Counted from the stretch's first letter, positions 13,777 through 24,687 are shown. The stretch is DNA of 64,000 bases from Piromyces finnis (GCA_002104945.1 MCFH01000019.1:342501-406500); one strand, 5' to 3'. Program-made: numbers and translations. Notes: generated by a model from the letters alone, not told the origin.

Positions 13777-15569
13777 TAAAAAAATTGCTAAATAAAATTG
13801 TTTAAACAAAATATCAATATATTGTTACATTTATTCAATTGATATTTTAGGTTCTATATTTGCAATTTCTTTAAATCCAATAAATCAATGTTATGCTCTT
13901 AGTGGTGGTGAAGATGATAGAGGTTTTATTTGGAATATTGTTAATGGTGAAGTTCATGCTGAATTAGGAGGTATGACCATTATATATAACAAATATGTTT
14001 TTTTTCTTTAAAAAAAAAACTTATATATTTTTATTTTGCAATCATTTAAATTTCTTATTTATTTTTAAAATATAATAATATGAATAACAATTCAATTTGG
14101 AAAAAAAAAAATGAAAGGTCACACTGATTCCGTTGTTGCTGTAGGTTTTAATATTACTGGTGAATTCGCTGCTACTGGTGGTATGGATGGTGTTATTAAG
14201 ATTTGGGATTCTAATACCGGTAAACTCGTCGCCAATTTAGATGGTCCAACTGAAATTAATGTAAATTTTTCATAAACTGTTTATCCTTAATTTAATAAGC
14301 TATTTTCATTATATATATATTAAAATTGATATTCTTAATCATTAATTAATAATATTATTTTAATATTTTTAAATGAAATTTTAAATCTTTTTATTAAATA
14401 ATTGATTCTCACTTTTCATCAAAATATAAAGTGGCTTCAATGGCATCCAAAAGGTAATATTATTTTAGCTGGTAGTAATGATGGTATGCTTTGGATGTGG
14501 TTAATTCCATCCGGTGTTTTAATGAATACTTTTGTCGGTCACCAAAGTTCTGTTTCCTGTGGTTGTTTCACTCCAGATGGTAAAAATATAGTTTCTGCTT
14601 CTGATGATGGTTCTTTGATTTACTGGAATCCAAAAACCGGAGCACCAATTTATGTTATTAAACGTAAGTAAAAAAAAAACTTTTTTTTTCTTTTTTTTTT
14701 TTTAAATAAAAGAGGAATTGTATTAAATTGTAATCCTATTATTTTTATATTATTATTTACTATCTATATAAATAATTTTATAATCCTAAATATGTTAATT
14801 TAATAATATATAACAATTTTTTTCATCAATATAGCAAATGACAGCAGATGGCATAGCAATCCAATTACTTGTTTAAGTGTTTCAATGGAACGTAACTTGG
14901 TCGTTTCTGGTTCTGCTGATGGTACAATTTGTTTATCTCAATTACAATCTGGTAGAATTGTTCAAGCTTTAGATGGTCATATGGATTCTGTTGAAGATGT
15001 TTCATTCTGTGACTGGTAAATAAATTTTTATCAATATTCGTCAAATCATAACAATAATCAACAACAGCATATATATAATACTTTTTTTTTTAAATAATTA
15101 ATACTTTTTGATTAATATATTAATTTTATTATAAATGTTATTTAAATATATATTCAGTTTACCTTTAATGGCTAGTGCATCAATGGATGGTACTGTTAAA
15201 ATTTGGGATTTAAATAATTACAGTGTTCGTCATGTCCTTAACCATGATGGTGCTGTTATTCGTTTAAAGTGGCACCAAAATTCACCAATCTTTACAACTT
15301 GTTCTAATGATAAGACTGTTCGTATGTGGGATGCCAGATCAGGAACTTGCTTAAAGGTTTGGAAGGGTCATCGTAAAAGTATATTAGATTTCGCCATGAC
15401 TCCGTAAGTTTAATAGAAAATATATTGTATAATTAATGATAATGCATTATAGATCTTCTTATTAATTTTTTAATTCAATATAAACCTTTTTTTTTTCAGA
15501 GATGGTAAGGTTGTTGCTACTGGTGGTGATGATGGTGAATCTCTTGTCTTTATGATTGATGGAGAATAA
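13153..15569 (+). CDS. SQT1: WD40 protein, AAMP/Sqt1-like
   Basis: Yeast Sqt1 is a dedicated chaperone that hands ribosomal protein uL16 (Rpl10) to the 60S subunit; animal AAMP is its homologue. Eight exons (13153-13246, 13557-13646, 13851-13970, 14118-14260, 14432-14663, 14835-15015, 15158-15403, 15500-15569) give 391 residues in frame. An acidic N-terminal tail rich in Glu and Asp, typical of this family, precedes seven or eight WD repeats. Clear repeat signatures include VIKIWDSNTG, GMLWMWLIPSGV, GSLIYWNPKTGA, GTVKIWDLNNYS and KTVRMWDARSG, with GH dipeptides opening blades (VGHQSSVSCG, DGHMDSVEDV, KGHRKSILDF). Introns are short and A+T-rich; intron 2 contains a long ATT repeat. The WD40 call is certain; the AAMP/Sqt1 assignment rests on the acidic tail, length and repeat wording. 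Confidence 0.88.
13711..13772 (+). repeat. (ATT)n microsatellite in a WD40-gene intron
   Basis: About 20 uninterrupted ATT units lie inside intron 2 of the WD40 gene. Confidence 0.9.
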
Positions 15570-16370
15570 ATCCTTTTATAAGATTACCGATATTTTATTA
15601 TAATTTCTATACCTAAATAGATATTCTTAATGCAATAAGAATATAAAAATTAAATATTAAAAATCGAGAAAATAGCAATATTTAATTAGAAATATTTATA
15701 TTTTATTATCTTTTTATTATTATTTAATAATATTCATCATTGTATTTTTTCTTTAAATTTCATAGATTTTAAATTATTTAATAATAGATGCTTCCTATAT
15801 ATATATATATACATACATTATATATAAATATTTAAAAAGTTTAATATTTTATATGAATCTTTAATAATTACCAAAAATATAAGTAAAATAATAAAAGTAA
15901 TAATTATTAAATACTACGAACTCTTTGTGTATAAATGGTAAAAGTGTTGTAAAAAAGGTTTTTATTATTTTAAAATCATATAAAAAAGTAATTTAATTTA
16001 GAATTAAACTAGTATTGAATATTGATATCTTTATATACAGGTTGATTAATGTTATTGTGTTATTCTATCTATTGATATATGAATTCGTTTATAATATTAT
16101 TTTGAACATGCCCTTTTTTTACAGAAATATTAATAACAAATAATTAATAAAATTGAACTTTTTTTTTCTATAATCCATTAAAATAATTGGTGGAAAATCA
16201 TAAATTTTTTTAAATTATAATATATTATAATATATAATGTATTATATTAAAATATATGGTGAATACTATTTGTAAACTATAAATTTTTTTTTTTTTTTTT
16301 TTTTTTCTCTACGCTTTTATTTTTTATTTATCACTATCTTTTTAGATATAAAATAATTTAAAAAAAAAAA
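15570..16370. other. Intergenic region, WD40 gene to spermidine synthase
   Basis: No gene is seen; a T tract of about 26 bases (16280-16306) lies shortly before the spermidine synthase start. Confidence 0.4.
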
Positions 16371-17557
<1,187 letters not shown>

Positions 17558-18015
17558 ATTTGATTAACAATAAGAATAATGAACAAACTAAATTGAAAAA
17601 AAACCTTGATCAAGAGAAAAAAAGAAGTGATAGAATTATCAATGCAATATTTTTTTGATGATAATTACATTGATAATTTAATAATAAAATAAAAACTAAA
17701 CAAAAAAGTAAAATAAGTAAAGAAAGAAAAAAAAAATTTATTATAAATTTATAAGAAATAACTTTTATAAATTTATATTTAAAAAAAAATGCAATTATAG
17801 AAAATTAAAAAAGTAAAAAAAAATAAATAAAAATAAAATAGAAAAAAAAATTAATCTAGTGTATTTTCGTGGATTATTAATTTTGTTATTTTATATATTT
17901 ATATATCATTAATTAAAATTTAGCTGTTCCTTTTTTTTTAAAAAGTGAGATAATTACTAATAATAGTAATTATCTATATGTTTGGAATATTTAATTGAAA
18001 TTAATATTGCCATAG

Positions 18016-18063
18016 CAATGCATATATCGATATCAGTATCAATATCGAAAAATTCGTGCCATT
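18016..18063 (+). repeat. 48-bp dispersed repeat, copy 1
   Basis: It matches 24547-24594 in the same orientation with about five differences, all transitions. This copy overlaps the putative coding exon interrupted by the LINE. Confidence 0.7.
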
Positions 18064-18156
18064 CCTCTCCATGATCAAGGATCTTTCGAAAATAGTTTTG
18101 TAATTTTTTTTTTTTTTTTTTTTTTTAAAAAAATAATTTTTTATTTTATAGGAATG

Positions 18157-18187
18157 AAATCAAATCGAATATGGAATGGAAAGAGAA
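18157..18187 (+). repeat. Left target-site duplication of the LINE composite
   Basis: A 31-base block (containing CGAATATGGAATGGAAAGAG) is repeated exactly at 23751-23781. The A residues at either edge could belong to the poly(A) tail or the inserted sequence, so the certain core is about 28 bp. Confidence 0.9.
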
Positions 18188-18759
18188 AAAATTTACTACA
18201 GCTACAAATAATTTTATTTAAAAAGTTTCTGTAAAAAAAAAAAAAGGATTTAATAATAATACTTATATACAAGATTTATACTTTTATAAATACGAAATAA
18301 TAAAAAAAAATGTTTTTATTAACAGGAACTTCGTCTATTCAAAACACCATTCTTGACGGTAACCGCGGAACTTCTAACCAAAATCATGCCTTTTGCTATT
18401 GGCCAGCAATGGTCAATGTTCAAAAGGTTTGAAGCAACATCCAAGAGCGTCAATGCTGAAGAAACAGTAAGACAGGCCAGGAGGGCCAGCGCAACCAATG
18501 GAGATCATAATTTTGTTCCATGACAAAATTTTGATCTTTGGCTCGGTGTCCCATTGGAAGTCAAATACAATTATTATACTTTAGTATGATAGTGGCTTTC
18601 TTACTTTAATTAAAATTACTAGAATACATTATACCCAATTTTTATTCATTTGTGTTTATTTAAACATATTTTTTTTTATTTTTATTTTATTTTAATTTTT
18701 ATATTACATGTATTATAATTTTAATTAAATTAATAATAAAGTTTAAAATATTTGATGCC

Positions 18760-18807
<48 letters not shown>

Positions 18808-18927
18808 AATAGAAGAGTTAATTCCAATGGAGAATTTTAGTATGATTTGTAAAGGTGTGTATAGAGGAGCATTTCCAAAAAAGAAAAACTTTCCTTTTTT
18901 AAAAAAACTTGGTTTAAGAAGTATATT
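18185..18927 (+). pseudogene. Retro-copy of phosphatase 5' UTR and exon 1, interrupted by LINE tail
   Basis: Positions 18185-18343 copy 9953-10113 and positions 18806-18927 copy 10149-10270 of the native Siw14-like gene. The only differences seen are a homopolymer length change, one G-to-A (Met-Val becomes Met-Ile) and small changes in a T run. The native bases 10114-10148 (about 33) are missing at the point where the truncated LINE sits. The copy has no introns, no later exons and nothing upstream of the presumed transcription start. It cannot encode the phosphatase, since it lacks the catalytic exons. Confidence 0.88.
18343..18805 (+). mobile_element. 5'-truncated LINE copy (3' end only)
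   Basis: This copy starts at the equivalent of 23306 in the full element and runs through the last 60 codons, the stop codon, the whole 3' UTR and 43 A. It is nearly identical to the full-length 3' end; differences include one base in the QQW(S/T)MFKRF codon region and the length and order of a T/A-rich block in the UTR (about 18670-18700). The junction has a 2-3 base AA overlap with the phosphatase target, typical of 5' truncation. There is no target-site duplication; about 33 bp of target are lost instead. Confidence 0.9.
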
Positions 18928-18970
18928 TATTTATTTTATATTCAATATTTTTTAATTAGAATTAATTATC

Positions 18971-21900
18971 ATGTCAGTCCTTTATATTAAAGATAAGAAT
19001 TATATCAGACGTGGTACCCGGTCTTATGGTATCCCCTTAGATGATATTCGCTCCTTCTTTATCCGTGGTATTCGATCATGGTCAGTAAATATGCTATGGG
19101 AAAAACTCGAGGTTATTCTAGAAGATAAATTTAATTCAGTTATTAGTGTTAAATATTTTCAGACTTTCAATGATCACTTTTTCTTAGTCAAGGTTCATGG
19201 TTCATCGAAAGATTGTGTTAAAATCTTACACATGTTAAAGAAGAAACTTTCAGTTACCTCAATTTCCTTTTCAGCTCGTAGTAGAAGGAATCACAAATAC
19301 ACTTTTTCCACACTCAAACGTAAAATTTTAGTTTCTAATAAACATCAACTTTCAATTCAACAATCAGTTCAACAATCAGTTCAACAATCTCATCAACAAT
19401 CCGATCTTCAACAAGATCTTCAACAAGATCTTCAACAAGTTTCCCATCATGAAAATATTCCAGATCTACAGCAAACACAATTTCAATCTCAACATTCAAC
19501 AATTAATTCTAATAGCTCTATCAACTCTGCTAACAGTTCAATAGTTGATAGTTCTTCAGTTTCACAGCCATCTAGTAATAGTTCTACTTATTCCTCTGAT
19601 GCATCATCCATTAATAACGATGACTTTAATAATAATAATAATAGCAACGATTCTTCCTCATCCAACAAGCCTGATAACTTTTCTTTTTGTCTTAGTTGGA
19701 ACACCAATGGGTGGAATCACGAAAAGAGAGATAGTATTAGCTATTTCACAGCTATTTTCAAACCATTATTCTTATGTTTCCAAGAAACTGGTAATGGTTC
19801 TGGTTCGAATACAGATTATCCTTGTCGTGTTACTTTGCGAAACTATAGACACTTTTTCAAGAAAGCTGACGAATCAGTTCCGGGAATGAGAGGTTTATAT
19901 TTAGGTTTTCACAATTCGTGTCAAGCCTCACTTGAAAACTTCTCTGGAAAGTATATTATTTCTATTTATACTTTTAGTCTTTGGAATAGATTCAAATGCT
20001 CGATTGGAAATGTTTATATGTCTCATAGTCATCACAACATCTATGTTGATCATGCAAAGTTAGAAGTTCGCTTGTGGTTACAAACTCATTCATCCCATCC
20101 ATCGATTCTTGTTGATGATTTTAATATGTCTAAAGTAAAATTATCCAACTGGTTATCAACTAATGGATTAGGAGATTGGGAAATTCTTCCGCTTAGAGAG
20201 TCGACTATCTCTTGGACTCGAGGTGATCAATCTTCCGACATTGACCATGCTCTTATCAATTCGAAGATGAAAGATCTTATTCACTCAGGATCATTTATAA
20301 ATAATTTTTATCCTGTATCAGACCATAAGCCACTTCTTATTAATGGTAAAATTATTCCTATGGAAGATTTTTCTAATGACTTTAATGTTCCTAAGAAAAT
20401 TCTGAAATGGAATAGATTAAAATGTATTGAGGAAAAGGAATCTATTCTCAGTCATAATAAATTCCAAATACTTTCAGCAAAATTCAACGATCCTAATGTT
20501 TCTACAGATGAACTTTCCAAAGAGTTTACTTCAACTGCTTTTTCAATTGCAGACGAGCTCAGTATTACCTCAGCAAATAATGTTATAAAGTCTTCATTTC
20601 ATATTTCACAACAAATTTTTAATCTTCAAAAAATCAAAATGAAGTTGTATAAGAGATTTAAAAAAGAAAGAATTTATGATATAGATGAATTTATTAAAAG
20701 AATTAAAATCTACCGTAAGCTCATTGATTACATCCACAAAAGATGTAATGAATTTAGGAAACAAGAATATCTTCATTGGATTAAAACAGGATGTGAGTAT
20801 ATGAAGAGTCATAATCCTAAGAAGGCCTGGAAATGGATCAAGAAAACTGCAAAAATAGGAAAAGATTCTTTCTTTATTGCTCAACCAATTAAAAATAAAA
20901 ATGGAGAATTAGTTGTTGCTACAGAAGAACAACTAGAAGTGTGGCATGATCATTTCGAAAAGCTTGCATCAGATCCAAGTGGTGTAAGTCTTGATTTGGA
21001 GCATTGGTATGAAGAACCAATGAATAAACGTTTTTCACTTCCTATGCTTGATGAGTGGGATATCAACCAAGATATTAGTATTGATGAAGTCAAGTCAGCT
21101 ATCCTCTCTACTCCAAATTATAAAGCATCAGGTCCGGATGGTATTCCAATTGAATTTTACAAAGCATTAATTCCATCAAGTAATGATTCTAATAATGCTA
21201 CAGATAATAATTCTTCCGGTAATACCACTTCAGATAATGATGCTCATGGTTTAAATTTTATTCTTAAATTATTCAACCGTATTTGGGATGGAGACTTCCC
21301 CAACTCATGGAATGAATCCAGTATTGTTTCTATTCCTAAGAAGGGAGATTTGACAGATTGTGATAACTATCGAGGTATATCACTTATCAATAATGGCATT
21401 AAGTTGATTTCCAAAATTGTCACCACTAGAATCTCAGAAAATGGTCTAAAGAATAATTTCATTAGACCTGAACAATTTGGTTTTCGAAAAAAGGAAGAAA
21501 GTATCAGTCTTTTCATTTCAATCCAAGAAATATGCCGTAGACGTCAATTAGATAATAAAGAGACATATTTGGCCTTTTTAGATCTCAGGAAAGCATACGA
21601 TTCAGTCCCAATCGGTAATATTCTCCATAAATTAGATTGTTTAGGAATCCGAGGTAAGAGTTTACAATTTATCAAAAATTTATATTTAACATCTAAGGCT
21701 AATGTCAAATTAGATGGACAATTCTCGAAATCTTTTGATGTGAAGAAAGGAGTCCGTCAAGGATGCCCTCTTTCTCCTATTCTCTTTAATCTCTTTATTA
21801 ATGATATATTTAAAGAGTGCGAAGATCTAGGAGTCAGTTTAGGTGACACTCGATGCTGTGGTGGACTTTTTGCAGATGATATAGTTATTTGTGCTCCAAC

Positions 21901-23485
21901 AAGAGGATGCTTAAAAAAGATGCTAAGAAGAGTTAATGAATGGGCCTTGTATAATGAAATGGAATTTGGTATCCAGAAGTGTTCAACGATGGTGATTCGT
22001 CCTGAATCAATAGAAAATCAGAACAAGAGAGATCCAACATTTTACTTAGCAGGACAACCCATTCCAACTACTGATTGCTATACTTATCTTGGTGTTCCAT
22101 TTGATAAGAATCTGTCCCTTAAACCAGTAATTAAAGCTCTTAATAACAAGGTTTTGAAAGGACTTTTTTCAGTCAGTAAATTCTTAAGAAATCCTAATAT
22201 TCCTATTCCCTTCAAAAAGCTAGTACTTAACTCACAAGTGATTAGCAGAGTTTCATACTTTGCACCATTACTTGGATCCAACAAAGCCAGGTCTAGGATT
22301 GCTCAGAAGCATGTTAACAAAGGAATACGATGGGTTGCCGGAGTTCATAAAGCTGTATCGTTTATATCTTTATACTCTATCTCAAAAGATTTGAATATTC
22401 CTCCATTGTCAGCCAAATGTGCGTTAGCTCAGGTTAGATGTTTTAACAAATGGAAAAACTCAAATTGTATTATCTCATACCTTGTCAATTACATTCCTAA
22501 ATTTAGAAAATACACGTGGTGCAAATCAAGTAGGACACTTGATAAAAAATTAAAGAAACATGGAGATGTTAAAGCAGTTAAAAACTTTTATTGGAAAGAT
22601 CTCAAAGGAAATTCAATCAAAGCGCAATATTATGATGATAATAAATTTATTGAAACTAAAGATTTTATCAAATTATGTTATGAGTACCCAGAGTTTGCCT
22701 ATGGCTTCTACTGGCTCTTGAAAGCAAGAAGCGGATACAAGTTGGATGCTAGAGTTGCCAAAGCTGCTAAATTTGTTGATCCAGTTTGTCCTAACTACTG
22801 TCCATGTTGCAAGTGTGGAGATCAAAGTATTAAACATTGGTTATTAGATTGTCCAACATTTAGAGATATCCGTATTAAACATTATGAATCCATAGTCCAG
22901 CTACTAAATTTTTTCAGTCAACGTAATTCCAATAGTCCTATCAATAATAATGAAAATGTTAATATCAGTAGAGATAGCAATAACATTAATAGTAATAGTA
23001 ACAATAGTAGTAATAACAATAGTAGTAATAGAAATAGTAATAATAACAATAGTAGTAATAGAAATAATAATATTAGTAATGATAACAATAGTGAAGATAA
23101 TAATTCTAATTTAGATAGTAATTTAGTTAATGATAGTAATAGTTCTAATAATCCGGTGAATATTAATGTGTATGATTATTCTAGTGTGTGCAGTAAAATA
23201 TTTAAATTCCTTCTTGGGGGAAGAAGTTTTAACAATATTAATTACAATTCAAGGGAATGGAAAGAACTTTGTAAGCGTCAGATTCAATCTGGTACTAATG
23301 AAGGAACACCATTCTTGACGGTAACCGCGGAACTTCTAACCAAAATCATGCCTTTTGCTATTGGCCAGCAATGGACAATGTTCAAAAGGTTTGAAGCAAC
23401 ATCCAAGAGCGTCAATGCTGAAGAAACAGTAAGACAGGCCAGGAGGGCCAGCGCAACCAATGGAGATCATAATTTTGTTCCATGA
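18971..23485 (+). CDS. LINE (non-LTR retrotransposon) polyprotein, APE endonuclease plus reverse transcriptase
   Basis: This single 1504-codon ORF has no introns. The N-terminal 130 residues look like a small RNA-binding fold, followed by a Gln/Ser/Asn-rich linker (to about 235). The APE-type endonuclease covers about 236-460: SWNTNGWN, FQETGNG, VDDFNM, SDIDHALI and SDHKPLLI mark the metal and catalytic positions. The reverse transcriptase covers about 690-1010: ASGPDGIPIEFYK, IPKKGD, FLDLRKAYDSVP, GVRQGCPLSPILFNLFINDI and the catalytic FADD box in GGLFADDIVIC. A CCHC knuckle (CPCCKCGDQSIKHWLLDC) follows near 1278, then an Asn/Ser-rich insert and a conserved tail (VNAEETVRQARRASATN). I see no RNase H domain. 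All catalytic motifs are intact, so the element could be active; it primes on target DNA during integration. Confidence 0.96.
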   Translation: MSVLYIKDKNYIRRGTRSYGIPLDDIRSFFIRGIRSWSVNMLWEKLEVILEDKFNSVISVKYFQTFNDHFFLVKVHGSSKDCVKILHMLKKKLSVTSISFSARSRRNHKYTFSTLKRKILVSNKHQLSIQQSVQQSVQQSHQQSDLQQDLQQDLQQVSHHENIPDLQQTQFQSQHSTINSNSSINSANSSIVDSSSVSQPSSNSSTYSSDASSINNDDFNNNNNSNDSSSSNKPDNFSFCLSWNTNGWNHEKRDSISYFTAIFKPLFLCFQETGNGSGSNTDYPCRVTLRNYRHFFKKADESVPGMRGLYLGFHNSCQASLENFSGKYIISIYTFSLWNRFKCSIGNVYMSHSHHNIYVDHAKLEVRLWLQTHSSHPSILVDDFNMSKVKLSNWLSTNGLGDWEILPLRESTISWTRGDQSSDIDHALINSKMKDLIHSGSFINNFYPVSDHKPLLINGKIIPMEDFSNDFNVPKKILKWNRLKCIEEKESILSHNKFQILSAKFNDPNVSTDELSKEFTSTAFSIADELSITSANNVIKSSFHISQQIFNLQKIKMKLYKRFKKERIYDIDEFIKRIKIYRKLIDYIHKRCNEFRKQEYLHWIKTGCEYMKSHNPKKAWKWIKKTAKIGKDSFFIAQPIKNKNGELVVATEEQLEVWHDHFEKLASDPSGVSLDLEHWYEEPMNKRFSLPMLDEWDINQDISIDEVKSAILSTPNYKASGPDGIPIEFYKALIPSSNDSNNATDNNSSGNTTSDNDAHGLNFILKLFNRIWDGDFPNSWNESSIVSIPKKGDLTDCDNYRGISLINNGIKLISKIVTTRISENGLKNNFIRPEQFGFRKKEESISLFISIQEICRRRQLDNKETYLAFLDLRKAYDSVPIGNILHKLDCLGIRGKSLQFIKNLYLTSKANVKLDGQFSKSFDVKKGVRQGCPLSPILFNLFINDIFKECEDLGVSLGDTRCCGGLFADDIVICAPTRGCLKKMLRRVNEWALYNEMEFGIQKCSTMVIRPESIENQNKRDPTFYLAGQPIPTTDCYTYLGVPFDKNLSLKPVIKALNNKVLKGLFSVSKFLRNPNIPIPFKKLVLNSQVISRVSYFAPLLGSNKARSRIAQKHVNKGIRWVAGVHKAVSFISLYSISKDLNIPPLSAKCALAQVRCFNKWKNSNCIISYLVNYIPKFRKYTWCKSSRTLDKKLKKHGDVKAVKNFYWKDLKGNSIKAQYYDDNKFIETKDFIKLCYEYPEFAYGFYWLLKARSGYKLDARVAKAAKFVDPVCPNYCPCCKCGDQSIKHWLLDCPTFRDIRIKHYESIVQLLNFFSQRNSNSPINNNENVNISRDSNNINSNSNNSSNNNSSNRNSNNNNSSNRNNNISNDNNSEDNNSNLDSNLVNDSNSSNNPVNINVYDYSSVCSKIFKFLLGGRSFNNINYNSREWKELCKRQIQSGTNEGTPFLTVTAELLTKIMPFAIGQQWTMFKRFEATSKSVNAEETVRQARRASATNGDHNFVP

Positions 23486-23713
23486 CAAAATTTTGATCTT
23501 TGGCTCGGTGTCCCATTGGAAGTCAAATACAATTATTATACTTTAGTATGATAGTGGCTTTCTTACTTTAATTAAAATTACTAGAATACATTATACCCAA
23601 TTTTTATTCATTTGTGTTTATTTAAACATATTTTTTTTTTTATATTTAATTTTTTTATTACATGTATTATAATTTTAATTAAATTAATAATAAAGTTTAA
23701 AATATTTGATGCC

Positions 23714-23753
<40 letters not shown>
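23486..23753 (+). other. LINE 3' UTR and poly(A) tail
   Basis: About 230 bases after the stop are shared with the truncated copy at 18524-18762. They end in AATAAAGTTTAAAATATTTGATGCCGTT and then about 37 A. The AATAAA about 27 bases before the tail is a plausible polyadenylation signal. Confidence 0.85.
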
Positions 23754-23756
<3 letters not shown>

Positions 23757-23839
23757 AATCGAATATGGAATGGAAAGAGAAGAAAGGTTGTCTTTTCGAA
23801 GCATTTCCTGTAGTATTCAATAGATTGATTTATAATTAA
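23751..23839 (+). pseudogene. Right target-site duplication and last exon of the interrupted gene
   Basis: Bases 23751-23781 repeat 18157-18187. The reading frame that enters the insertion on the left resumes here without change (MEWKEKKGCLFEAFPVVFNR) and stops at 23837-23839. Removing the composite and one repeat restores one continuous exon, which supports both the insertion model and the idea that the target was coding. The protein is unrecognised. Confidence 0.5.
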
Positions 23840-23996
23840 TTATTTATAGTTAAAAAAAAAATTATATATTTTCTATTCATTTTTTTTAACGACAAGAATT
23901 TTTTGATATTGATATATACATTGATATATTTTTATTCAACATTTTCATAATTTGAATATTTAATCATTAATATTATAAAAAATATAGTATATTAAA

Positions 23997-24406
23997 ATGA
24001 AATAAAGTATTATTTGTATTGAATTATTGGCATTATTATGCTTAAGTATTGGTGTTAGACCATATGGTACTACTGAAATTTGCTCACAAGGTCCTAATAG
24101 ATTATACCGTAACCGGCGTAATTTATCTGTATTTGGATGCTATCATTTTGGTAAAGCAAATACTAATTCTTTTACTGAATGTTGTGTTGTAGTTGCTAAT
24201 GGTAATGTTAAAGTACATAATACTAATGTGCTCAGGACCAGCAAAAAAATTAATATCCAATGTATGTTGATAAATTTAATCGTTTATACAATGTGCCTAT
24301 CGTACTAATGAATTTAATACACAATGTGGTAATGTTAGTAATAAAACAAGAAAATGGGTTAACTTAAAGGAAAGCATTGAAAAAGAGTGCAAAGATCATC
24401 CAAATT
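23997..24406 (+). pseudogene. Decayed small secreted Cys-rich protein
   Basis: An ATG at 23997 is followed by a stop at codon 3 and then, in frame, by a hydrophobic signal-like segment (SIICIELLALLCLSIGV). A Cys-containing region follows (TEICSQG, VFGCYHF, TECCVVVANG). The frame breaks near 24235. A second frame then gives a Cys-containing C-terminus (QCAYRTNEF, TQCGNVSNK, WVNLKESIEKECKDHPN) ending at 24406. The C-terminal 20 residues match a short remnant at 46907-46978, so this is a dispersed family. The function is unknown to me. Confidence 0.55.
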
Positions 24407-24546
24407 AAGTATTTTTTTAAAAAGTATTCTTATATATATTAACACTTCCATTATTATAGATTATATAGTATGTATTATTCTATCTATTTATATTTATAGT
24501 CATATTTATATTATATATAAATGTGTTAAAATGTATTAAAACATAT

Positions 24547-24594
24547 CAATGTATATATCAATATCAGTGTCAATATCAAAAAATTCGTGTCATT
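24547..24594 (+). repeat. 48-bp dispersed repeat, copy 2
   Basis: It matches 18016-18063 in the same orientation with about five transition differences. The two copies lie on opposite sides of the LINE insertion. Confidence 0.7.
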
Positions 24595-24685
24595 AAAAAA
24601 AATGAATAATTCAAATAATGATATTACTGACTTATTGACAAGATAGTTTTTTATTATGCGCATTGAGTAATCCTTTTTATTATTT

Positions 24686-24687
<2 letters not shown>

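Larger units (their letters stand above)
18003..18187 (+). pseudogene. 3' exons of an unrecognised gene, left part, split by LINE insertion
   Basis: An open stretch to 18099 reads AYIDISINIEKFVPFLSMIK then DLSKIVL, and ends at a GTAATT donor. A 52-bp A+T-rich intron ends with TTTTATAG at 18151. The next exon, from 18152, keeps the frame (NEIKSNMEWKEKK). At 18187 the frame enters the inserted composite and stops about ten codons later. The matching right half lies beyond the insertion at 23751-23839. I do not recognise the protein and see no convincing upstream exons, so it may already have been a fragment before the insertion. Confidence 0.4.
18185..23753 (+). mobile_element. Composite LINE insertion with captured host 5' exon
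   Basis: Everything between the 31-bp direct repeats inserted as one unit. It holds, in order: a copy of the phosphatase leader and start of exon 1 (18185-18343), a 5'-truncated LINE tail with 43 A (18343-18805), the rest of phosphatase exon 1 (18806-18927), about 43 bp of LINE 5' UTR, an intact LINE ORF (18971-23485), its 3' UTR and about 37 A (23717-23753). The phosphatase part ends at the exact base where the native gene has its exon 1 GTAAGT donor (10271). That points to a spliced chimeric RNA as the retrotransposition template. The intact ORF, intact tail and perfect duplication indicate a recent insertion. Confidence 0.85.

Noticed and set aside
18752-18955. ORF running from the poly(A) of the truncated LINE into the phosphatase copy
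   Set aside because: Its start and first residues are the homopolymer; the rest is the captured exon read through its lost splice donor. It is not a gene.
23612-23839. 75-codon ORF across the LINE 3' UTR and poly(A)
   Set aside because: Most of it is UTR and poly-Lys from the A tail; only the last 28 codons are the real (interrupted) exon.
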